A DNA stretch of 64,000 bases from contig JAXLWL010000002.1 in the NCBI GenBank assembly GCA_046328505.1, positions 1,674,001-1,738,000 of the forward strand, in the 5' to 3' direction. Numbering within the stretch: position 1 is the first letter of the stretch; every line of letters begins with the position of its first letter. The position numbers and the translations under genes are program-made. This stretch comes from JBDHWG01 sp046328505 (GTDB lineage: Bacteria > Chloroflexota > Anaerolineae > Epilineales > JAHCIE01). The notes beneath the pieces are model-generated. The model had not been told where the DNA came from, did not search any database, and was given only the letters and a program-made list of their open reading frames with translations. This document shows, in pieces, positions 17,813-27,686 of this stretch.

Positions 17813-18437
17813 GAATGATCGGTCCTTTCTGAGCAAATCCAACCGCCTGGCTGCTCGGGCGAACAGGCGACGGAGTCACGGGAAGTTCAGGCTTCTCAGG
17901 CTCGCCAATACTCTCGGCGAGCATCAAGCGCGCCCGATGCAGGCGCGACTTGATGGCGCTTACCGAGCTACCTGTCGCGTCGGCGATCTCCTCGTACGAA
18001 AGGTCGTTCCAGTACCGCAGGATCACCGCCAGTCGATACGCCGGCGGCAGTTGCCGGAGCGCATGCTGCAAAGTGCGCTCCTGCTCAGTCGCCAGCGCCA
18101 CTTCCTCGGGCTCAGCTTCGGTCGCGGGAAGATCCCGCTCTCCCACCTCGTCGTCCAGTGATTCCATGCCGCCGCGTCGGCGTCGAAGCTGATCGATACA
18201 GTAATGCGACGCTATCGACAAAATCCAAGACGAAAACTTACGCTCTGGCTCGTAGCTCGCCAGCCTGTCGTAGGCGCGAAGGAACGTCTCTTGCGCGGCG
18301 TCCTCCGCATCCCCTCCATTTCCAAGCATCCGGTAGGCCAGGTTGAACACCGGCCCCTGGTAGGCGGCCACAAGGTTGGCAAAAGCAGCGTGGTTGCCGG
18401 CGATTGCCTGCTCCACCCACACGCGCTCTTGGTCCAT
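17793..18437 (-). CDS. ECF-family RNA polymerase sigma factor
   Basis: 214 aa. Region 2: ANLVAAYQGPVFNLAYRML through GDAEDAAQETFLRAYDRL and FSSWILSIASHYCIDQLRRRR; region 4: LPPAYRLAVILRYWNDLSYEEIADATGSSVSAIKSRLHRAR. This resembles SigW/RpoE-like ECF proteins. ATG start with AGGAGG eight bases upstream. Followed by an overlapping zinc anti-sigma gene. A possible own-type promoter lies at 18460-18486. Confidence 0.92.
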   Translation of the reverse strand: MDQERVWVEQAIAGNHAAFANLVAAYQGPVFNLAYRMLGNGGDAEDAAQETFLRAYDRLASYEPERKFSSWILSIASHYCIDQLRRRRGGMESLDDEVGERDLPATEAEPEEVALATEQERTLQHALRQLPPAYRLAVILRYWNDLSYEEIADATGSSVSAIKSRLHRARLMLAESIGEPEKPELPVTPSPVRPSSQAVGFAQKGPIIHAVRAN

Positions 18438-18459
18438 CCGAAGCCCTCCTGTCTTCTTC

Positions 18460-18486
18460 TACGCAGAAATCCCGCCAAAGGTTGCA
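18460..18486 (-). promoter_or_regulatory. Possible ECF promoter
   Basis: Minus strand TGCAACC, 16 bases, CGTA. Same spacing as the strong ECF site at 12498-12522 but with GCAAC instead of GGAAC. The rest of the 18438-18738 gap holds no gene I can support; a weak TTGCCG/TACTAT pair (15-bp spacer, 18657-18683) may serve pbpC. Confidence 0.35.
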
Positions 18487-18738
18487 GGGCACCCGCACCT
18501 GCCGGCGCCTTCGGGCGCTTCCACCATTCAACCACACTCCCCGCGTTGGCGGGCCACGCGCTGCCTACAGACTCGCCCCGCGAAACCCACGTCAGACCGA
18601 CACCGATTTTGCGGGAACCCGACAGCCCCCATGAACGTCTTCTCATATAGGACGCATTGCCGCGTCACTCCGTACCATACTATTGGCGCGGTTCAGTCAT
18701 ACTTCTGGCGCTAGCGAATAAGAGGGCTTTGCACTACA

Positions 18739-21291
18739 ATGCGCCCCATGCGCGTACATTTCCGACGTCGTGACATTTGGCCGGCGATAGCTCTCACTCT
18801 CCTGATTGCGCTCGCGCTTGCGTCCCGCCTGCTTCTCGCGGACCTCCCGCCGCCATCGGCGCTCGTTGCCCGCGCCGCTCCGGCCGCAACCCACATCACC
18901 GACCGCCAGGGCCGCCTGCTCGCCGAGGTGCTGGACCCGCGCCAGGGCCGGCGCACACGAGTCACACTCGCCGACCTGCCACCCCACGTGGTGGACGCGG
19001 TGCTGGCCGTGGAAGACGCCGGTTTCCGCGAGCATCCCGGCATCGATCTCCGCAGCGTCGCGCGCGCCCTCATCCAGGGCATCGCCGCTCGCGAGCTTCA
19101 GTCTGGCGCGAGCACTATCACGCAGCAGCTTGCCCGTGATGTCCTTATGTCGCCCGAGGAGCGGCAGCAGCGCACGCTGACGCGCAAACTGCGGGAGATG
19201 TTTCTGGCGCTCCGGCTGGAGCGCGCCTACGACAAAGATACGCTCCTTGAAGTCTATCTGAATGAGGTCTATTTCGGACAACTCGCCTATGGCATCGAAG
19301 CCGCCGCCCAGACCTACTTCGGTGTCCCCGCCCGCGACCTGGACCTGGCGCAGTCGGCGCTCCTCGCCGGGTTGATTCAGGCGCCGGCCAGCTACAACCC
19401 ACTGGTGGCGCCCGACGCAGCGCGCGCTCGGCAGCGCGACGTTCTGGGTCTGATGGAGAAGAACGGCATGATCTCCGCCGATGACGCCAAACTGGCCGAA
19501 GCGGAGACGTTGCAGTTCACGGACGGCGCGCCGGCGTTTCGCGCCCCCCACTTCACCGTTTATGTCCGCAATCTCCTTGAAGCGCGCTACGGCGCGGAGC
19601 TTGTGAACGGCGGTGGCCTCCAGGTGACGACGAGCATCGATCTGGATGTCCAGGAGATGGCCGAGGCGACGGCGCGGCGCTACGTGGCGCAACTGAGCGA
19701 GAACCATCCCACCGAGCCTGATCACCATGTCGGCGGCGCGGCCGTCGTCGCCCTCGATCCTGGCACCGGACAGATTCTCGCCATGGTCGGAAGCCCGGAT
19801 TACTGGCAGGCGCGCGACGGTGCAGTCAATGTCGCCCTGGCGGAGCGGCAGCCTGGCTCGGCCATCAAAGTCGTTACCTACGCCGCGGCGTTTAGCCACG
19901 GCCTGACGCCCGCGACGGTCGTTAACGACGTGCCGACGAGCTTCCAGACCCAGGAGCAGGAACCGTACCTGCCGCGCAACTACGACCAAGTGTGGCACGG
20001 GCCGCTCACCCTGCGGCGCGCTCTGGCGACATCCTCGAACATGGTCGCCGTCAAAGTCCTGGACCGAATCGGCCTCGATGCCTTCCGCGAGACGGCGCAC
20101 GCCCTTGGCCTAAACGGCTTCGACGAGCACCAGGGGCTGGCGCTCACCCTCGGCGCGGGCGAAGTTCGGCTGCTGGACCTGACGGCCGCTTACGCCACGT
20201 TCGCCGCGCAGGGCGTCTATCGTTCACCCGTCGGCATCCTGGAGGTCCGGGACTCCGGGGGGCAGGTCCTCGAGCGCTGGGAGCCTACGGCGGGCGTTCA
20301 GGCGGTCTCGCCCCAGGTTGCTTACCTGATCACCGACATCCTCTCCGACGACAGCGCGCGCATTCCGGCCTTCGGCGAAGAAAGCGTCTTGCACCTCAGC
20401 CGTCCGGCAGCCGCCAAGACCGGCACGACCACCGATTTCCGCGACAACTGGACTTTCGGCTACACGCCGGACTTGGCGGTGGGGGTGTGGGTCGGCAATC
20501 CGGACGGCACGCCAATGGTGCGCACCTCCGGGATCACCGGTGCAGGGCCGATCTGGCACGATGTGATGGAAGCGGCTCAGCGCGGCAAGCCCGTGCATGC
20601 TTTCACGCAGCCGCCGGGGCTGGTCACGGCCCAGGTCTGCGAGACGTCCGGGCTGCTGGCGACACCTCTGTGCCAGCGGCAGCGAAGCGAAATCTTCATC
20701 GCGGGAACTGAGCCGCGGGACACTGACAATTCCTACGTCGCCCTCGACATCGACGAGCCGACCGGCCTGCTCGCGGCGCCGGGCTGCGCCGGACCGACAG
20801 TGCAGCGCGTCTTCCGGCGGGTGCCGGCTGACGCCCAGGACTGGGCTCTCGCTGAAGGCGTGGACCTGCCGCCAAGGCGTTCGTGCCTGGAAGCGCTTGC
20901 CGAAACACGATCTACCGCCCTGGCGTATAGTCAGTCTGGGACACGCGACCGAAGCCTGGTGACAGACGTACAGCCAGTAGAGACTTCAATCACGCTAGTC
21001 ACGCCGGCCGTGAACAGCGAATATGCCATCTCCGGCGAAATGCCGTTCGCGTCTCAGCGTGTCGAGATCCTGGCGCGCCTGGCCGGACCGTCGACGGGGC
21101 GAGAGCGAGTCACACTCCTGGTGGACGGCAAGCCCCTGGCGACGCTGGCTGCGCCGCCATACCGCGATCTCTGGCAGCTCGCGCCGGGCGAGCATAGCGC
21201 CCAGGCAGTCGCCATCGACGAAAAGGGCCAGCCGATTGCCAGCACCGAGTCTCATTTTGCGGTGCTGGCAGGACTTCCGTGGCGATACTGA
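18739..21291 (+). CDS. pbpC: Penicillin-binding protein 1C-type transglycosylase/transpeptidase
   Basis: 850 aa class A PBP. One N-terminal membrane segment (about 14-35). The GT51 domain carries VEDAGFREHPGID with the catalytic Glu at about residue 92. The transpeptidase domain has the SxxK motif (SAIK, Ser ~374), SSN and KTGTTTDFRDNW. The C-terminal ~100 residues form an Ig-like BiPBP_C domain (ISGEMPFASQRVEILARL, VDGKPLATLAAPPY), which marks the PbpC subtype. Polymerises and may cross-link peptidoglycan outside the membrane. An ATG at 18748 is an alternative start. The alpha-2-macroglobulin gene follows, the conserved yfhM-pbpC type pairing. Confidence 0.92.
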   Translation: MRPMRVHFRRRDIWPAIALTLLIALALASRLLLADLPPPSALVARAAPAATHITDRQGRLLAEVLDPRQGRRTRVTLADLPPHVVDAVLAVEDAGFREHPGIDLRSVARALIQGIAARELQSGASTITQQLARDVLMSPEERQQRTLTRKLREMFLALRLERAYDKDTLLEVYLNEVYFGQLAYGIEAAAQTYFGVPARDLDLAQSALLAGLIQAPASYNPLVAPDAARARQRDVLGLMEKNGMISADDAKLAEAETLQFTDGAPAFRAPHFTVYVRNLLEARYGAELVNGGGLQVTTSIDLDVQEMAEATARRYVAQLSENHPTEPDHHVGGAAVVALDPGTGQILAMVGSPDYWQARDGAVNVALAERQPGSAIKVVTYAAAFSHGLTPATVVNDVPTSFQTQEQEPYLPRNYDQVWHGPLTLRRALATSSNMVAVKVLDRIGLDAFRETAHALGLNGFDEHQGLALTLGAGEVRLLDLTAAYATFAAQGVYRSPVGILEVRDSGGQVLERWEPTAGVQAVSPQVAYLITDILSDDSARIPAFGEESVLHLSRPAAAKTGTTTDFRDNWTFGYTPDLAVGVWVGNPDGTPMVRTSGITGAGPIWHDVMEAAQRGKPVHAFTQPPGLVTAQVCETSGLLATPLCQRQRSEIFIAGTEPRDTDNSYVALDIDEPTGLLAAPGCAGPTVQRVFRRVPADAQDWALAEGVDLPPRRSCLEALAETRSTALAYSQSGTRDRSLVTDVQPVETSITLVTPAVNSEYAISGEMPFASQRVEILARLAGPSTGRERVTLLVDGKPLATLAAPPYRDLWQLAPGEHSAQAVAIDEKGQPIASTESHFAVLAGLPWRY

Positions 21292-21333
21292 ATCAAGCCT
21301 AATCTTTGTTTGTCCTCTTCGGGGAGGTTTTCA

Positions 21334-24300
21334 ATGTTCGCCGTCACTCATTCGCCTAAACGCTATCTCTTGAGCTTTCTCCCCATCGCTCTCGTCATCT
21401 TAACCCTCGCCGGGTGTCGCTCGCAAGCGCCGGAGCCACCGCCTACCCCGGCCGTCGCTGCCGTTGCGACGGCAGTGCCGCAAGAAGCGCCGACGTCCGC
21501 GCCCGCGACGATCACCACGAGCCCCGCGCCGACTGCGGAGGTCTCGGCCGTCCGTGCTAAGCCCACACCGGGCAAGGTCGCCGGACTGGGCGCGGCCAGC
21601 TTCGCGCGCAGTGTTGAAGGGTTGAAAGTCATTTCGACTCAGCCCAGGAATGACGCGGCGGGCGTCCCGATTGCCGGCGATGGCAGCCGAATCCTGGTGC
21701 AGTTCGACCGCCCCGTCGCGCCGCTCACCGGCGTCGCCGACAGCGCCTCTCTCCCGTCGCCGCTGTCTCTCAATCCACCGGCGCAGGGCAAGGGAGAGTG
21801 GCTGAACACCTCGACCTACGTGTTTCGCCCAGATACGCTCCTGCCTTCGACACGCTACACCGCGACTGTCTCCCCGATCCAGGATCTCGTCGGGACGAAG
21901 CTCGACGCGCCTGTGACCTTCAACTTCACGACGGTCTATCCCGGCGTCGACCGGACCGGACCGGTGGACAACGCCAAGTTCGTCAGCGCGACACAACCCA
22001 TCACAGTGACCTTTAACCAGCCGATGAATCAGGCGCAGACGCAGGCCGCCTTCAGCCTCCAGCCGAAGGGCGGCGCTCCTGTCGCCGGCGCCTTCTCGTG
22101 GAGCGGCTCGACAATGACCTTCAAGCCGGACCAGCCGCTGGCCCGCGACACGCTCTACACGGCGCAGGTCGCGGCTGGCGCGCCGGATGCCCAGGGCAAG
22201 GAGAAGACGGCGCAAGACGCGGCCTGGTCGTTCCAGACGGCGCCCGCGCCGGGTCTCCTCGGCAGCACGCCGGCCGATGGCGACAAATCCTCGCGCGACG
22301 CGCTGAACGGCTTACAGCTCTCGTTCGCGTCACCGATGGATGGCGACGCACTCCAGGTGACCGTCGCGCCGACCATTACCAATCAGTCAATCGTCTGGGA
22401 GGATGAGTCCAACACCAAGGCGCGCGTCTACGGCGGCTGGCAGCCGTCCACCCCGTACACCGTGACTCTCGGCGCGGGGTCGAAGACGCGCGACGGCGAG
22501 CCGCTGGGCAAAGATGTCATCCTGCGTTTCAGCACCGCCCCCCTCGACCCGCACTTCAACCTTGGCGTGCCCGGCCAGATGGCGATGTATGATGCCAACC
22601 GTCCACCGACGCTCGGCGCCGCCGTAGTGAATGTCAAGGATCTCAACTTCGAGCTGTACACCCTTCCCGCCGCCGATGTTCTATCGTTCATCGGGCCGGA
22701 CGCCTACCAACAGTACGAGAAATTCCAGCCCGCCGCCAGCCGCCGCGTACGGCCGACCTGGACCGTAACCGGCAATCCACCGCTCGACAAGTCAAGTGTC
22801 GTGACGACGACCCTCACGACGGACGGCAAGATCGCTCCGGGCGCGTACTTTTTGCGCGTCTCGTCGCCCCAGGTCAAGGGCACGCCCGACCGCCACGTCC
22901 TCATCGTCTCCGACGTCAACCTGCTCCTGAAGCGCACCGACAGCGAGGCGCTGGTGTGGGCCACCGACCTCAAGACCGGCCAGCCGGTCGACGGAGTTCC
23001 CATCGTCGTTTACGACTGGAACCACCGGCCTCTCGGCCAGGGGACCACCGACGCCAACGGATTGGTCCGCGTCAAGTTCCCGAAGCTGAGCGAGCCATAC
23101 CTTCCTATCTACGCCCTTGCCGAGCGGAGCGGTCAGGTTGTGGGGGCCGTCGGCGGCGACTGGGCCGACGGCATCAACCCATTCGACTACAACCTCGAAG
23201 GCTCCTTGTCGCAGCCCGACTACCTCGCCTACATGTACACCGACCGTCCGCTCTACCGCCCCGGCCAGACGGCGCACTTCAAGGGTATTCTGCGCGGTGG
23301 GCGTGACGGCGCCTACACCATCCCCAAGATGAGCAGCGTGTCCATCACGGCGCGCGACGCGCTTGGGCATGAGATACTCAAGACCGACGTCCCGCTCTCG
23401 CCCTACGGAACATTCAGCGGCGACATACCGCTCGCCCCGGCCGCGCCCCTCGGCTACTACTCTATTTCGATGGAAGTCCCGCTGCCACCGACTCCCAGCG
23501 AGCCGAAGCCGGTCTTCAGCTCATCGACATCCTTCCAGGTCTCCGAGTATCGCAAGCCCGAGTTCGACGTCCAGGTCAAGACGGACAAGCCAAGCTACAT
23601 CAACGGCGACGTCATGAACGTCACCGCCGACAGCGCGTATTTCTTCGGCGGCCCGGTCGCGAGTGGCAAGATGAAGTGGCGGCTGCTGGCCGACGACTAC
23701 TTCTTCACCCCGCCGGACTCGGTCAAGGGATCCTGGGATTTCGCCGACACCGACGTCCTCCAGGACCGGAAGCGGCGCCGGCCCGGCGAGGTGCTGAGCG
23801 AAGGCTCAGGCACCACCGACGGCCAGGGGCAGGTCACGTTCAAGTTATCGCCCGGCCTTGGCGACGTGCCCATCAGCCAGAACTACACCATCGAAGTCGA
23901 GGTGACCGACATCAACGGCCAGAGCGTCACCTCCCGCACCGTCGTTCCATTGCACAAGGGCAGCTTCTACATCGGCGTTGCGCCGGAGCAGTATGTTGGC
24001 CTGGCGAAGCAGGAACAGCGCATCAATCTCATCACCCTGGACACGCAGGGCGTATCGGTCACGAACCAGGCGCTCACCGTCAACGTGTTCAGGCGCGAGT
24101 GGTACACGACGCGGCAGAAGGAGAGCGACGGGCAGTTCTACCTGACTTCGGTCTTCAGTGATACCCAGGTCGCCAATCTCAGCGCCACGACGGATGCGCA
24201 GGGCAAGGCGAGCGTCACGTACACGCCCCCGCAGGCGGGCAGCTATCGCATCGTCGCCGAGGGCAAAGACGGCGCGGGCAATACCGTGCGCAGCGCGACG

Positions 24301-27123
24301 TATCAGTGGATCGCGGGGACGGAGTTCGTCAACTGGCGGCGTGACGACAACGACCGCATGGCGCTCACTGCCGACCGCAAAACGTACCTCCCCGGCGACA
24401 CAGCGAGGATCCTGGTGCAATCCCCCTTCGCGCCGGCCGAGGCGCTCGTGACGGTCGAGCGCGGGGACATTCGCGACGTCAAACGTATGACCCTGCCGAC
24501 GACCAGCACGACCATCGAGGTGCCGCTCACCAAGGACGACGCCCCGAACGTTTACGTCTCCGTGGCCGCCGTCAAGGGCGGCGACGACAAGACGCTGCCC
24601 CAGTTCAAGCTAGGCAATGTTCGGCTGGACGTCTCGCCGCGCGACAAGCTGCTCGATATCGCCCTCACCCCGGCGCGGCCGGGCGCGATGCAGCCGGGCC
24701 AGACTGCCATATACAACATCGTCGTCAAGGATAGCGACGGCAAGCCAATCCAGGGCGAGTTCTCGGCGGCGCTGGTGGACAAGGCGCTGTACTCGCTCGT
24801 CGACGATACGTCGAAGAACCCGGGCGACGTGTTCTACGCGACCCGGCCGCTCGGCGTCGGCAGCGCCGCGACCCTCATCCGCAACGTCAACCGCGTTACT
24901 GCCGCCCTGGCGGCCGGTGGCAAAGGCGGTGGCGGTGGCGGGCTAGAAGTCGCCCCGGTGCGCCGCGATTTCCAGGACACCGGCTACTGGAAAGCAAGCT
25001 TCACGACGGACGAGCAGGGTCGAGCCAAGCTCGACATTCCGCTGCCAGATAACCTAACGACGTGGACGCTGACAGTCGTCGGAGTCACCCCAGACACGAA
25101 GGTCGGCCGGGCGCGGCTAGATACCGTCGCCACGAAGGACTTGCTCCTGCGCCCGACGCTGCCGCGCTTCCTCGTCGAGGGTGACAACGTTCGGCTCGGC
25201 GCGGTGGTCCAGAACAACACCGACCGCCCCATCGACGCGCAGGTGACGCTCCAGACGCAGGGTCTCGACGGAAAGACCGACCCAATCAGCGTAAGCATCC
25301 CCGCCCGCGGCAAGACCCTCGTCGGCTGGGACACGCGCGTGGGCAACGTGCCGAAGGCCGGTGTCATGATGGCCGTCGACGGTGGCGGCCTGAACGACAG
25401 CATCGCCATTGACATACCGGTATCCAGGGCGACGACGCCGGAGACGGTTGGCACGGCGGGTGTCGTCACCGACGCGCAGCGGGCCGAGGAAGTCGTCCGC
25501 ATCCCTGCCAACGCCGCGCCGAGCCAGGGGTCCTTGTCCATCAACATCAACCCGTCGGTGGCTTCGGTCGCCCAGCAAGGCGTGAGCTACCTCCAGAACT
25601 ATCCCTGGGAGGCGACCGAGAATGTGGCCAGCCGCTTCCTCTCGACGGCGGCTGTCATGACAGCCGCCCAGGCGCCAGGGCAGGTTGTGGACACGACCCA
25701 GGTCAAGGCTCAGCTCAGCAACGACCTGCAGAAGCTGTACGGTCAGCGCAACTCGGACGGCGGGTGGGGATGGTGGCAGGGTGACGCTTCGAATCCGTTC
25801 CTGACGGCGTACACGCTCCTGGCGCTCTACACCGGTCAGCAGAACGGGGCCGCGGTCGACAAGAACGTCCTCGATGGAGCGGCAAACTACCTGCGCAACT
25901 ATCTCGACCAGCGCGTCGACACGAGCATTCCCGGCATGCTGAGCCAGCGCGCCTTCGTGCTGTGGGTACTCTCGGAGATCGGTCAGCCGCAGAACGGCCG
26001 CGCCGTAGAGCTATACAACGCGCGCAATGACATGAGCCTGTACGGCCAGGCGTTCCTCCTTATGGCGCTCCAGAAGGCCGACGCACAGGGGCAGGCGCCG
26101 CGCATCCAGGCGCTCGCCCAGAACCTCTGGGCGCAAGCAAAACGCGAGGCTACGGGGACGCACTGGGAGGAGAGCACGCCGAATCCGCTGACGATGAACA
26201 CCGACCTGCGCACGACCGCGATCGCGTTGGAAGCGCTGGGCCGTGTCGATCCGAAGGACGCCAATCTCCCGAACGTGGTCACGTGGCTGATGGGCCAGCG
26301 GCAGGAGGACGGCGCGTGGCGCACGCCGCAGGAGACGGCATGGTCGACGCTGGCGCTCGCCGACTACGCGGCCGCGCGAGGCGGCGGGAGCGGCGCGAGC
26401 CGATTCGCGGTGAACCTGAATGGGCAGGATATCAAGACCGGTGAAGTCAACAGCGCGACGACCCAGGCGCAGAAGATCGAGGTAGCGCTCAAGGACCTGG
26501 CGGCGAACGCGGGCAACAACCTGACCATCAGCAAGACCGGCGGGCCTGACATGTACTACACAGAGCACCTCACGACGTATAGCCCGGCCGGGCAGAGTCA
26601 GGCCCTCGACAAGGGCATCGTCGTCGGACGCACTTACCTGGCCGTCGATCCGGTCACTCTGAAGCCGACGGGGCAGGAAGCAAAGGATGTGAAGCCGGGC
26701 GACTATGTAATGGTCAAGCTCACCCTCATCGCTCCCAACGCCCTGTACCACGTCGTCCTGGAGGACCCGCTTCCGGCCGGCTTCGAGGCGCTCGACTTGA
26801 GCCTCAAGACGACCAGCGCCGCGGCTCGTGCGCCGACGGTCAAGCAAGTCGGCCCGGCGCCAGGCCAACCCCAACCGGCGAAGGGATATCCCGGCCCGGA
26901 CTCGCCCTACTGGTCGTACTGGACGCACTCGGAGGTGCGCGACAATAAGGTCGCCGTATTCGCGCCGGAGCTGCGGCCCGGCACGTACGAGTACACCTAC
27001 ACGGCGCGCGCCAGCGTCCCCGGCCAGTTCACGGCCCTGCCGGCCACCGCCTACGAGATGTACTCGCCAGAGACGTTTGGGCGCTCAGACGCTGCGACCT
27101 TCCCCATCGCCGCGAGCGAGTAG
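21334..27123 (+). CDS. Alpha-2-macroglobulin family lipoprotein lacking the thioester
   Basis: 1929 aa from the ATG at 21334 (GGGGAGG seven bases upstream). Lipoprotein signal with lipobox LAGC, then a Pro/Ala/Thr linker, several Ig/MG domains, an MG-type segment YRPGQTAHFKGILR and the A2M core (TGYWKASFTTDEQGRAKLDIPLPDNLTTW). The helical complement-like domain starts at about residue 1415. There the usual thioester CxEQ is replaced: YPWEATENVASRF, so covalent trapping is not possible, as in YfaS-like members. Probably outer-surface or periplasmic protease trap partnering PbpC. The longest family members have a similar size. Confidence 0.9.
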   Translation: MFAVTHSPKRYLLSFLPIALVILTLAGCRSQAPEPPPTPAVAAVATAVPQEAPTSAPATITTSPAPTAEVSAVRAKPTPGKVAGLGAASFARSVEGLKVISTQPRNDAAGVPIAGDGSRILVQFDRPVAPLTGVADSASLPSPLSLNPPAQGKGEWLNTSTYVFRPDTLLPSTRYTATVSPIQDLVGTKLDAPVTFNFTTVYPGVDRTGPVDNAKFVSATQPITVTFNQPMNQAQTQAAFSLQPKGGAPVAGAFSWSGSTMTFKPDQPLARDTLYTAQVAAGAPDAQGKEKTAQDAAWSFQTAPAPGLLGSTPADGDKSSRDALNGLQLSFASPMDGDALQVTVAPTITNQSIVWEDESNTKARVYGGWQPSTPYTVTLGAGSKTRDGEPLGKDVILRFSTAPLDPHFNLGVPGQMAMYDANRPPTLGAAVVNVKDLNFELYTLPAADVLSFIGPDAYQQYEKFQPAASRRVRPTWTVTGNPPLDKSSVVTTTLTTDGKIAPGAYFLRVSSPQVKGTPDRHVLIVSDVNLLLKRTDSEALVWATDLKTGQPVDGVPIVVYDWNHRPLGQGTTDANGLVRVKFPKLSEPYLPIYALAERSGQVVGAVGGDWADGINPFDYNLEGSLSQPDYLAYMYTDRPLYRPGQTAHFKGILRGGRDGAYTIPKMSSVSITARDALGHEILKTDVPLSPYGTFSGDIPLAPAAPLGYYSISMEVPLPPTPSEPKPVFSSSTSFQVSEYRKPEFDVQVKTDKPSYINGDVMNVTADSAYFFGGPVASGKMKWRLLADDYFFTPPDSVKGSWDFADTDVLQDRKRRRPGEVLSEGSGTTDGQGQVTFKLSPGLGDVPISQNYTIEVEVTDINGQSVTSRTVVPLHKGSFYIGVAPEQYVGLAKQEQRINLITLDTQGVSVTNQALTVNVFRREWYTTRQKESDGQFYLTSVFSDTQVANLSATTDAQGKASVTYTPPQAGSYRIVAEGKDGAGNTVRSATYQWIAGTEFVNWRRDDNDRMALTADRKTYLPGDTARILVQSPFAPAEALVTVERGDIRDVKRMTLPTTSTTIEVPLTKDDAPNVYVSVAAVKGGDDKTLPQFKLGNVRLDVSPRDKLLDIALTPARPGAMQPGQTAIYNIVVKDSDGKPIQGEFSAALVDKALYSLVDDTSKNPGDVFYATRPLGVGSAATLIRNVNRVTAALAAGGKGGGGGGLEVAPVRRDFQDTGYWKASFTTDEQGRAKLDIPLPDNLTTWTLTVVGVTPDTKVGRARLDTVATKDLLLRPTLPRFLVEGDNVRLGAVVQNNTDRPIDAQVTLQTQGLDGKTDPISVSIPARGKTLVGWDTRVGNVPKAGVMMAVDGGGLNDSIAIDIPVSRATTPETVGTAGVVTDAQRAEEVVRIPANAAPSQGSLSININPSVASVAQQGVSYLQNYPWEATENVASRFLSTAAVMTAAQAPGQVVDTTQVKAQLSNDLQKLYGQRNSDGGWGWWQGDASNPFLTAYTLLALYTGQQNGAAVDKNVLDGAANYLRNYLDQRVDTSIPGMLSQRAFVLWVLSEIGQPQNGRAVELYNARNDMSLYGQAFLLMALQKADAQGQAPRIQALAQNLWAQAKREATGTHWEESTPNPLTMNTDLRTTAIALEALGRVDPKDANLPNVVTWLMGQRQEDGAWRTPQETAWSTLALADYAAARGGGSGASRFAVNLNGQDIKTGEVNSATTQAQKIEVALKDLAANAGNNLTISKTGGPDMYYTEHLTTYSPAGQSQALDKGIVVGRTYLAVDPVTLKPTGQEAKDVKPGDYVMVKLTLIAPNALYHVVLEDPLPAGFEALDLSLKTTSAAARAPTVKQVGPAPGQPQPAKGYPGPDSPYWSYWTHSEVRDNKVAVFAPELRPGTYEYTYTARASVPGQFTALPATAYEMYSPETFGRSDAATFPIAASE

Positions 27124-27147
27124 CTGCCTCTGTTACTGGCTGGACTG

Positions 27148-27189
27148 GAAGTCGGCGCTACATGGAGACAACCCTGTAGCGCCGACTTC
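27148..27189 (+). terminator. Terminator-like hairpin after the alpha-2-macroglobulin gene
   Basis: Perfect 15-bp stem GAAGTCGGCGCTACA / TGTAGCGCCGACTTC with a 12-base loop, followed by TCTTC. Strong stem, poor U-run. Confidence 0.65.
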
Positions 27190-27295
27190 TCTTCATCCCC
27201 AGCGCAGCAACGTCTAGTTCCATCAATCTCCGTACAGTATCTCCTATAACTCTAGACACCAAATTACCAATTCTGGTTCGAACGGCGCGTTGACC

Positions 27296-27536
27296 GTCAT
27301 TGCGAGGAGGGCGATAGCCCGACGAAGCAATCTCACGACGGTCAAGGCTGCGTCATTCCGCGACTACCGTAGGTCGGAAAGGCGGGGGATTGCTTCGCTG
27401 AGATGAAAATAGCGCGGCTGTCGCCCTGAGCGTAGCGAAGGGCCTCCAACGGCACCGCGATGCTTCGCTCCGCTCAGCATGACATTTTCATACTTACGGG
27501 TGACCCAAGGGTCATATAGACTGCGCGCGCAATGAC
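27296..27536. repeat. Palindromic mosaic repeat with GTCATTGCG terminal inverted ends
   Basis: The block begins GTCATTGCG (27296-27304) and ends with its complement CGCAATGAC (27528-27536). Inside are inverted copies of CGAAGCAATC / GATTGCTTCG (27324 and 27389 areas) and of the CTGAGCGTAGCGAAGG and CGCTCCGCTCAGCATGACA type (27427-27484). These resemble short REP/MITE-like palindromes that occur dispersed in many genomes. No coding frame of quality. The rest of the 27124-27686 gap holds the hairpin upstream and the promoter array downstream. Confidence 0.6.
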
Positions 27537-27586
27537 AGCCTTTCCACAAACGATGGGGACCGGTTCGAACTCCCCAGTTCCCGACA

Positions 27587-27651
27587 TTTACAGTCTTTTT
27601 ACAGCCGCGTTACGCTCGGCTAACACCCACGTATGGATAGAGAGCTATAAT
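27587..27651 (+). promoter_or_regulatory. Promoter with four 11-bp-spaced TTTACA-type direct repeats
   Basis: TTTACA (27587), TTTACA (27598), GTTACG (27609), CTAACA (27620), each exactly 11 bp apart, then 20 bp and a perfect TATAAT (27646-27651). No recognisable -35 is present, as expected for an activator-dependent promoter. Tandem 11-bp repeats are how PhoB/PhoP and other OmpR-family regulators bind. Drives the DUF1800-DUF1501 genes. Confidence 0.55.
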
Positions 27652-27686
27652 GGCAGCATCGGAGCTTTCCAAGAGGAGTACTTGAC

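Noticed and set aside
18697..20100. 467-codon open frame on the minus strand opposite pbpC
   Set aside because: Antisense shadow of a certain PBP gene in high-GC DNA; the translation has no domain and is His/Arg/Gly-rich.
27296..27536. CRISPR-like or IS element
   Set aside because: No regular spacers and no transposase frame; short palindromes only.
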